A DNA stretch of 9,685 nucleotides from Desulfomonile tiedjei (GTDB lineage: Bacteria; Desulfobacterota; Desulfomonilia; Desulfomonilales; Desulfomonilaceae): positions 1 through 9,685 of the forward strand of contig DYRE01000063.1 of the NCBI GenBank assembly GCA_020718965.1. Reading direction: 5' to 3'. This document shows, piece after piece, positions 5,616 through 9,685 of this stretch; within the stretch, counting starts at the first letter, position 1; each line of letters opens with the position of its first letter. The notes beneath the pieces are model-generated. The model was not told the origin of the DNA. It was given only the letters and a program-made list of their open reading frames with translations, and made no database searches. A program made the position numbers and the translations under genes.

Positions 5616-7514
5616 ATGAAGCTATCGATGTTTAGAGTAGTTTCTCTACTGGTTGTTTTAGCTGCCTTCTTTACTGTTGATTCAGTTTTTTCTGAAGATT
5701 TTCTAGTAATTAAGAAAAAAAGTGGGGCCACTCAAAAAATACCTTTAGATTTCTCTCCCGAACAAATCGAATCTTTTCAGGTTGAAACTGGTCCTAAAGG
5801 GCAACCGGCCGAAACAGTCGCGCCAAAACAAACGTTTTCGACTTCAGCGACCGAATCCAGGCCATCCTCAGAAGGACCTGCAGAGACATCCCGGCCGTCA
5901 ATCTTCTCTCCGGATTCACAACCAATCAAAAAAGGGCCCCAGTCAGGACAGACTACAACTCCCTCGGGCCCCACGCGCCAGTTAACTTCGCCTGAGAAAC
6001 CCGCGCCAATCAAATCTATCGACCAATCGCAGGCAAAACCAGTTCCCGGCGGGGACAGCGGATCTGCTTCCAGTACGAAAGTGGGAACCGGCGGAGGAAT
6101 TCAACAGCCTTCCCCTGTTCAATCCAGTTTTAGTGTCAGTGTCTACAAGTTACCAGAAAACATAGCGGCCCTTCCCGATTTTAGCGCTTTTAAACCCTTG
6201 GTCTCTCTTAATACGGAAAGAATTTTCCTTGATCCGGCAAAGGGTCAGCAAGAGCCTTCAGGACTCCCTGAAAAGCTTGATGACATGGGCATAAGATTTA
6301 TAGGTACATTTCTGGTTTCAAGAGAAGGGCTTTTTAGATGGAGAGTTGAGTCTAAAGATGGTGTCAGACTACATGTAGATGATAAAACTTTAATTGAAAA
6401 TGACGGAATTCACCCGACTTCTTCCAAAGAAGGTTTCATTCATCTTGCCGAGGGCGTTCACTCAATAATTCTCGATAGCTTCAATTCAAAGGGCGCTCCT
6501 TTGCTCAAACTTTTCGTTCAACCACCAATGGGACAGGAAGAGATTTTTACAATCAACAAAAGTCTTGTTGGATGGCAGGAACCGGCCAAGCCATATGATG
6601 TGCTCTGGGGTCACATTTATTTTGTTCCACAGGGAAATTATCCTGAGGGCCCGGATTTCAACAAGCTTAATCCAATAGGCCGGTTAATTGCGTCTCAACT
6701 GGATATAGAAGGAGGAGAAATTCCAGGGATACCCGGTCGAAAGGACATGATTGGACTGAAATACCAGGGATTTTTCAATGTCGAGGGGGCAGGTATTTTT
6801 GCCTTTAGGCTTCTGTCGGACCATTTTGCAAAATTGACAATCGGAAAAAGCGCAATTGTGGAACTGCCCAAGGGATCTAAAAGTGACTCCCCCGGCTCAA
6901 TTGGATGGGCCTTTCTACAGCAGGGAAGCTACCCGATAACTCTTGAATATTTCCATCCTCAGGGCGAACCAAAACTTCAATTGTTTGTGACACAACCCAC
7001 AAGTCCGGAGGAACTTTTTTCGCCGGCTAGAACATTAACAGGTTTTTCTCAGGAAAGTGGAAAACTGAGTCTAATCCCTGCTTTTGTTTATTTTGTGCCG
7101 CCAAATACAAAAAAAATGCCCAGTTTCAACAAAATGTCTCCTGCAGGGATGTTCTTCACCAAGGCTATAGATTATCCTATCGACAGAGGGTCAAAAGAAT
7201 TCCCGGGAATCCCAAAGAGAGAAGAATGGTTTGGCATTCGTTTCTACGTCAAGTTCTCTTTATCTGACCAGGAATCTGGTACCTACAAGTTCAGAGTTGT
7301 ATGCAACAACTCCGCTAGATTGATTATTGGCAAGAAGATGGTGATTAACGCTGAGGGTAGTGGAGTCAAGACGGTAAATCAATCCGGCAGTGCGGAACTA
7401 ACCCCGGGAAGTCATGAAATGTTTCTTGATTATTTGCAGACTACAGGTCCTAATGGACTTCAACTATTTATAACACCCCCGGGAGGAGAAGAAAAAATCT
7501 TCTCTTTCGAATAG
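5616..7514 (+). CDS. Secreted or surface protein with three PA14-like domains and a Pro/Ser/Thr-rich linker
   Basis: This 632-residue protein has a signal peptide (residues 1 to about 26: basic start, LLVVLAAFF core, cleavage near VFS/ED), then a short charged segment with KKKSGATQKIPLDF. A low-complexity Pro/Ser/Thr/Gly/Gln-rich linker (about 57-170) follows, and then three homologous domains of about 150 residues (about 171-319, 327-477 and 484-632). Domain 1 fits the PA14 pattern: MGIRFIGTF, GLFRWRVESKDGVRLHVDD, then AEGVHSIILDSF and LLKLFVQPP. PA14 domains are beta barrels found in toxins, adhesins and glycosidases, often binding glycans. Domains 2 and 3 retain the framework (GIPGR or GIPKR; LQLFVT or LQLFIT) but not the Asp-Gly loop. 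No catalytic domain, LPXTG signal or transmembrane anchor is visible, so the protein is likely periplasmic, outer-surface or released. The linker's Pro content suggests an extended spacer. Binding function is inferred; the ligand is unknown. Confidence 0.88.
   Translation: MKLSMFRVVSLLVVLAAFFTVDSVFSEDFLVIKKKSGATQKIPLDFSPEQIESFQVETGPKGQPAETVAPKQTFSTSATESRPSSEGPAETSRPSIFSPDSQPIKKGPQSGQTTTPSGPTRQLTSPEKPAPIKSIDQSQAKPVPGGDSGSASSTKVGTGGGIQQPSPVQSSFSVSVYKLPENIAALPDFSAFKPLVSLNTERIFLDPAKGQQEPSGLPEKLDDMGIRFIGTFLVSREGLFRWRVESKDGVRLHVDDKTLIENDGIHPTSSKEGFIHLAEGVHSIILDSFNSKGAPLLKLFVQPPMGQEEIFTINKSLVGWQEPAKPYDVLWGHIYFVPQGNYPEGPDFNKLNPIGRLIASQLDIEGGEIPGIPGRKDMIGLKYQGFFNVEGAGIFAFRLLSDHFAKLTIGKSAIVELPKGSKSDSPGSIGWAFLQQGSYPITLEYFHPQGEPKLQLFVTQPTSPEELFSPARTLTGFSQESGKLSLIPAFVYFVPPNTKKMPSFNKMSPAGMFFTKAIDYPIDRGSKEFPGIPKREEWFGIRFYVKFSLSDQESGTYKFRVVCNNSARLIIGKKMVINAEGSGVKTVNQSGSAELTPGSHEMFLDYLQTTGPNGLQLFITPPGGEEKIFSFE
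6126..7511 (+). repeat. Three divergent PA14-like protein repeats within one gene
   Basis: The repeats span about 6126-6572, 6594-7046 and 7065-7511. Shared landmarks in order are: a lead-in with Phe-Asn/Ser-Lys/Ala (DFSAF, DFNKL, SFNKM), a GIR/GLK-F strand, a G-x-F/Y-x-F/W-R strand, a K/R-L-x-I/V hairpin, a G-S/V-H/Y strand and a final L-K/Q-LF-V/I-T/Q-P followed by EE/EK-x-F. Repeats 2 and 3 share extra text (IYFVP or VYFVP; EIPGIP or EFPGIP), so they look closer to each other than to repeat 1. The relation is visible in protein, not as DNA identity, so duplication is old. Confidence 0.8.
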
Positions 7515-7523
7515 CATCTCACC

Positions 7524-7562
7524 GGGGAGGGTTGGATTTATTCTAATTCTCCCCAGCTTTTT
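7524..7562 (+). terminator. Strong intrinsic terminator after the PA14-repeat gene
   Basis: Arms 7524-7536 and 7542-7554 form a 13-pair stem (three G-U pairs) with a five-base loop TTTAT. It is followed after three bases by TTTTT (7558-7562). It begins 10 bases after the stop at 7514, so it ends the forward transcript. On the reverse strand the hairpin is not followed by a T tract, so it is unlikely to be a good terminator for the convergent truA operon. Confidence 0.88.
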
Positions 7563-7602
7563 ACTTACTCGCTGCCACTGAATTTTTAAAGTTGATTCCT
7601 TT

Positions 7603-8352
7603 TCAGCCTTCTTGATATTCTACCTTCACCAAAAAAAGTCCCTGAGGTTTTGCTATAGGTCCCGCCTTGGATCTGTCACATGCCATGAAGATGTCGGCAA
7701 AATCTCCGACGCTGATTTTCCCGAGCCCTACCCTTACCAATGTTCCAACCAAAGACCTCACCATGAAACGTAAAAAGCCGGAACCTCTGACTGTGAAGGA
7801 AAAAGTATTACTGTTTTCATCTTTTTCCCAAAACGCTTCATGGATTTTTCTAACGGTTGATGGGGTTCCCGAGGTTGGCGCCCCAAAAGAAGAAAAATCA
7901 TGAATCCCTATCAATAATTTTGAAGCCTCCTGAAGTTTGCCTAAATCAAGAGGATATGCAATCTCCCAGAAGTACAGTCTTTTCAAAGGTGATCTGGTTT
8001 GTTGATTAACAATTTGATAACGATACGTTTTTGAGATGGCCGAGTGCCTGGCGTGGAAATCATTTTGAGCCGTTGAGACGCTCAAAATACAGATGTCATC
8101 TGGAAGGAGAGAATTGAGGGCCTTTTTCAGATCGTCAGCCGAATGTTTCCACGGAACCAGCACATGGACTACTTGACCTGTTGCGTGAACTCCAGCGTCT
8201 GTGCGTCCTGCCCCAAAGACGACTATTCTTTCATGAAAAATCCTCGATAAAGCTTTTTCAATCTCCCCTTGAACAGTATTGGCATTGGGCTGTAACTGCC
8301 ACCCATGATAATTGGACCCATCGTATTCCACAATGGCCTTAAATTTGGGCAT
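7603..8352 (-). CDS. truA: tRNA pseudouridine(38-40) synthase TruA
   Basis: This 249-residue protein is full length for the family. It isomerises uridines 38-40 in the anticodon stem-loop of many tRNAs to pseudouridine in the cytoplasm. Seen directly: KAIVEYDGSNYHGWQLQP at the N-terminus, the catalytic motif GAGRTDAGVHATGQV with Asp52, the DFHARHSAISKTYRY segment, the HDFSSFG motif, and the C-terminal GSGFLRFMVRSLVGTLVRVG stretch. The start is six bases beyond the pdxT stop. No strong Shine-Dalgarno is visible, so translation is probably coupled to pdxT. It is the last gene of the reverse operon and runs convergently toward the gene ending at 7514. No key residue is missing. Confidence 0.98.
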   Translation of the reverse strand: MPKFKAIVEYDGSNYHGWQLQPNANTVQGEIEKALSRIFHERIVVFGAGRTDAGVHATGQVVHVLVPWKHSADDLKKALNSLLPDDICILSVSTAQNDFHARHSAISKTYRYQIVNQQTRSPLKRLYFWEIAYPLDLGKLQEASKLLIGIHDFSSFGAPTSGTPSTVRKIHEAFWEKDENSNTFSFTVRGSGFLRFMVRSLVGTLVRVGLGKISVGDFADIFMACDRSKAGPIAKPQGLFLVKVEYQEG

Positions 8353-8358
8353 GGCTAT

Positions 8359-8955
8359 TCAATGTTGAGGGGTTCCTGAAGGTTGATCCGTTTTCGATAT
8401 CATTTCCAGAAAGTATTCGTGAAGTCTGCTGTCGTTGGTTAATTCGGGATGGAATGAGGTCGCCAGAAATCTGCCCTGCCTTACAGCGACAATAGAGCCA
8501 TCTTCCAATTTGCACAGTATCTGAACCCCAGGACCAACTCTTATAACTCTGGGGGCCCTTATAAAAACACCCCTGAAAGGACCTCCATGCAAATTTTCGA
8601 TCTCGAGATTTTCTTCAAAACTATCTACCTGACGACCAAACGCGTTCCTTTCGACCGTCATGTCTATCAAACCCAGTGTTGGTTGGCTCATCCCAACATC
8701 CTTAGCCATGAGAACCAAACCGCCACATGTCCCCCAGACCACACCAGATTTGGCAAAATCGAGAATCGGTTCTACAAGGCAATAGTCGGTAGCCAGCTTC
8801 CCGATGGTAGTGCTCTCCCCTCCAGGAATGATCAAACCGTTAAGTTCATTGAGTTCCGATGGAAGCCTAACTTCTCGGGCATCTACTCCTAATCTCCGGA
8901 GACAAATTCGGTGTTCTTCAAAATCTCCCTGTAAAGCAAGGACACCAATGTTCAT
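8359..8955 (-). CDS. pdxT: Pyridoxal 5'-phosphate synthase glutaminase subunit PdxT
   Basis: This 198-residue class I glutamine amidotransferase releases ammonia from glutamine and channels it to PdxS for pyridoxal 5'-phosphate synthesis. The catalytic triad is visible: Cys77 in WGTCGG, and His169 and Glu171 in SFHPEL. Also present are IGVLALQGDFEEH at the N-terminus, PGGEST (44-49), RNAFGRQVDSFE and the family mark FIRAPR. I chose ATG 8955 (MNIGVLALQG) rather than the in-frame ATG at 8982: the upstream choice adds nine residues not found in the family and overlaps pdxS, whereas 8955 has a purine-rich GAGGGTGG ten bases upstream. The length then agrees with the roughly 196 residues usual for PdxT. 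The gap to the pdxS stop is seven bases, and six to truA. Confidence 0.98.
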   Translation of the reverse strand: MNIGVLALQGDFEEHRICLRRLGVDAREVRLPSELNELNGLIIPGGESTTIGKLATDYCLVEPILDFAKSGVVWGTCGGLVLMAKDVGMSQPTLGLIDMTVERNAFGRQVDSFEENLEIENLHGGPFRGVFIRAPRVIRVGPGVQILCKLEDGSIVAVRQGRFLATSFHPELTNDSRLHEYFLEMISKTDQPSGTPQH

Positions 8956-8962
8956 GAAACAT

Positions 8963-9685
8963 TCACCACCCTCGAACGGCAAGCCTTTCGCCTTCGGCTA
9001 ACTGGCTAACTCCAATACCAACCATTGCCTCACCGAGGCCCTTGCTGACTTCAGCCAGTATTTTAGGATCATTGTAATGAGTTACCGCTTTAACGATTGC
9101 CTTTGCTCTGGCAGAAGGGTTGCCACTTTTGAAAATACCGGAACCAACAAAGACTCCATCCACGCCCAATTGCATCATCAATGCAGCGTCAGCGGGAGTA
9201 GCGACACCACCGGCCGCAAAATTTACTACAGGCATTCTTCCCTTTTGCGCGGTTTCTATAACCAGATCGAGCGGCGCGGCGATTTCCTTCGCGTAAGCTG
9301 CAAGCTCATCTTGTCTCATGACACTGATTCTTAGTATTTCTCCAATTACTGACCGGGCATGCCTAACGGCCTCAACTACGTCGCCTGTCCCGGCCTCCCC
9401 CTTGGTCCTAATCATTGCAGCCCCTTCGCCTATTCTTCGCAAAGCCTCTCCGAGATTTCGGCAGCCACAGACAAACGGTACATTGAACTTGGTCTTGTCG
9501 ATGTGATTCTGTTCATCCGCAGGTGTTAGGACTTCACTTTCATCCACATAGTCAACACCAATAGCCTCAAGAATTTGAGCCTCTACAAAATGTCCTATCC
9601 GGCATTTTGCCATTACCGGTATCGTTACACACTTCATGATTTGCTCGATCAGTTCAGGATCACTCATGCGAGCTACACCGCCGTG
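8963..9685 (-). CDS. pdxS: Pyridoxal 5'-phosphate synthase lyase subunit PdxS, N-terminus beyond window
   Basis: The frame is open to the right edge, giving 240 residues of a protein usually about 294 long, so roughly the first 54 residues are missing. PdxS condenses ribose 5-phosphate, glyceraldehyde 3-phosphate and PdxT-derived ammonia into pyridoxal 5'-phosphate (the DXP-independent route). The visible start HGGVARMSDPE is internal and matches the conserved GGVARM region, so ATG 9667 is not the real start. Family motifs: VMAKCRIGHFVEAQ (with the first catalytic Lys), YVDESEVLTPADE, FVCGCRNLGEALRRI, IRTKGEAGTG (second active-site Lys) and NFAAGGVATPADAALMMQLG with FVGSGIFKS near the phosphate site. 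It heads the visible reverse operon pdxS-pdxT-truA; its promoter lies outside the window. Confidence 0.98.
   Translation of the reverse strand, partial: HGGVARMSDPELIEQIMKCVTIPVMAKCRIGHFVEAQILEAIGVDYVDESEVLTPADEQNHIDKTKFNVPFVCGCRNLGEALRRIGEGAAMIRTKGEAGTGDVVEAVRHARSVIGEILRISVMRQDELAAYAKEIAAPLDLVIETAQKGRMPVVNFAAGGVATPADAALMMQLGVDGVFVGSGIFKSGNPSARAKAIVKAVTHYNDPKILAEVSKGLGEAMVGIGVSQLAEGERLAVRGW
8966..8973 (-). promoter_or_regulatory. Ribosome binding site deciding the pdxT start
   Basis: On the reverse strand GAGGGTGG lies ten bases before ATG 8955, at the very end of the pdxS reading frame. This supports the shorter pdxT start and suggests translational coupling of pdxS and pdxT. Confidence 0.6.

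Noticed and set aside
5782..5985. Alternate-frame open reading within the Pro-rich linker
   Set aside because: It is highly basic low-complexity text produced by reading the linker codons out of frame; there is no ribosome site.
7524..7562. Bidirectional terminator serving truA as well
   Set aside because: On the reverse strand the hairpin is not followed by a T tract, so only the forward direction is supported.
8587..8892. Forward open frame of 101 codons across pdxT
   Set aside because: It is antisense to pdxT, whose catalytic motifs are intact; composition looks like a frame shadow.
8956..8982. Longer pdxT start at 8982
   Set aside because: It overlaps pdxS and adds nine non-family residues; ATG 8955 has a suitably placed purine-rich site and gives the usual length.

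Overview
The window comes from a bacterial chromosome of moderate GC content (mid-40s percent by eye). The likely source is an anaerobe or facultative anaerobe. The evidence is a membrane redox module of the complex iron-sulfur molybdoenzyme (CISM) superfamily next to a deoxyxylulose-phosphate-independent vitamin B6 operon. The style of the genes would fit a Desulfobacterota (former Deltaproteobacteria) genome, but no 16S or other lineage marker is present, so this is inference only.

Region 1 (1-3574, + strand) is a three-gene operon: the C-terminal part of a 4Fe-4S ferredoxin-type electron-transfer subunit, an NrfD/PsrC/TtrC-type integral membrane quinone-site subunit, and a Tat-exported molybdopterin oxidoreductase. 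The order Fe-S / membrane / Mo subunit is that of ttrBCA (tetrathionate reductase) loci, and the large subunit carries several TtrA-like stretches. It is much shorter than enteric TtrA. It also appears to lack the cysteine that ligates molybdenum, and it has an unusual cysteine trio near residues 495-506. The substrate is therefore open.

Region 2 (3575-7562, + strand) holds two genes I cannot assign to a pathway, each with its own leader region. The first encodes a six-helix membrane protein of 502 residues with a soluble C-terminal domain. The second encodes a secreted or surface protein of 632 residues: a signal peptide, a long Pro/Ser/Thr-rich linker and three divergent PA14-like beta domains. 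A strong intrinsic terminator (7524-7562) closes this region.

Region 3 (7603-9685, - strand) runs convergently toward that terminator. It is a tight operon pdxS-pdxT-truA: the two subunits of pyridoxal 5'-phosphate synthase (pdxS runs off the right edge, its N-terminus missing) and tRNA pseudouridine(38-40) synthase. Gaps of 7 and 6 bases suggest one transcript with translational coupling.

No tRNA, rRNA, CRISPR array, insertion sequence or attachment site was seen.
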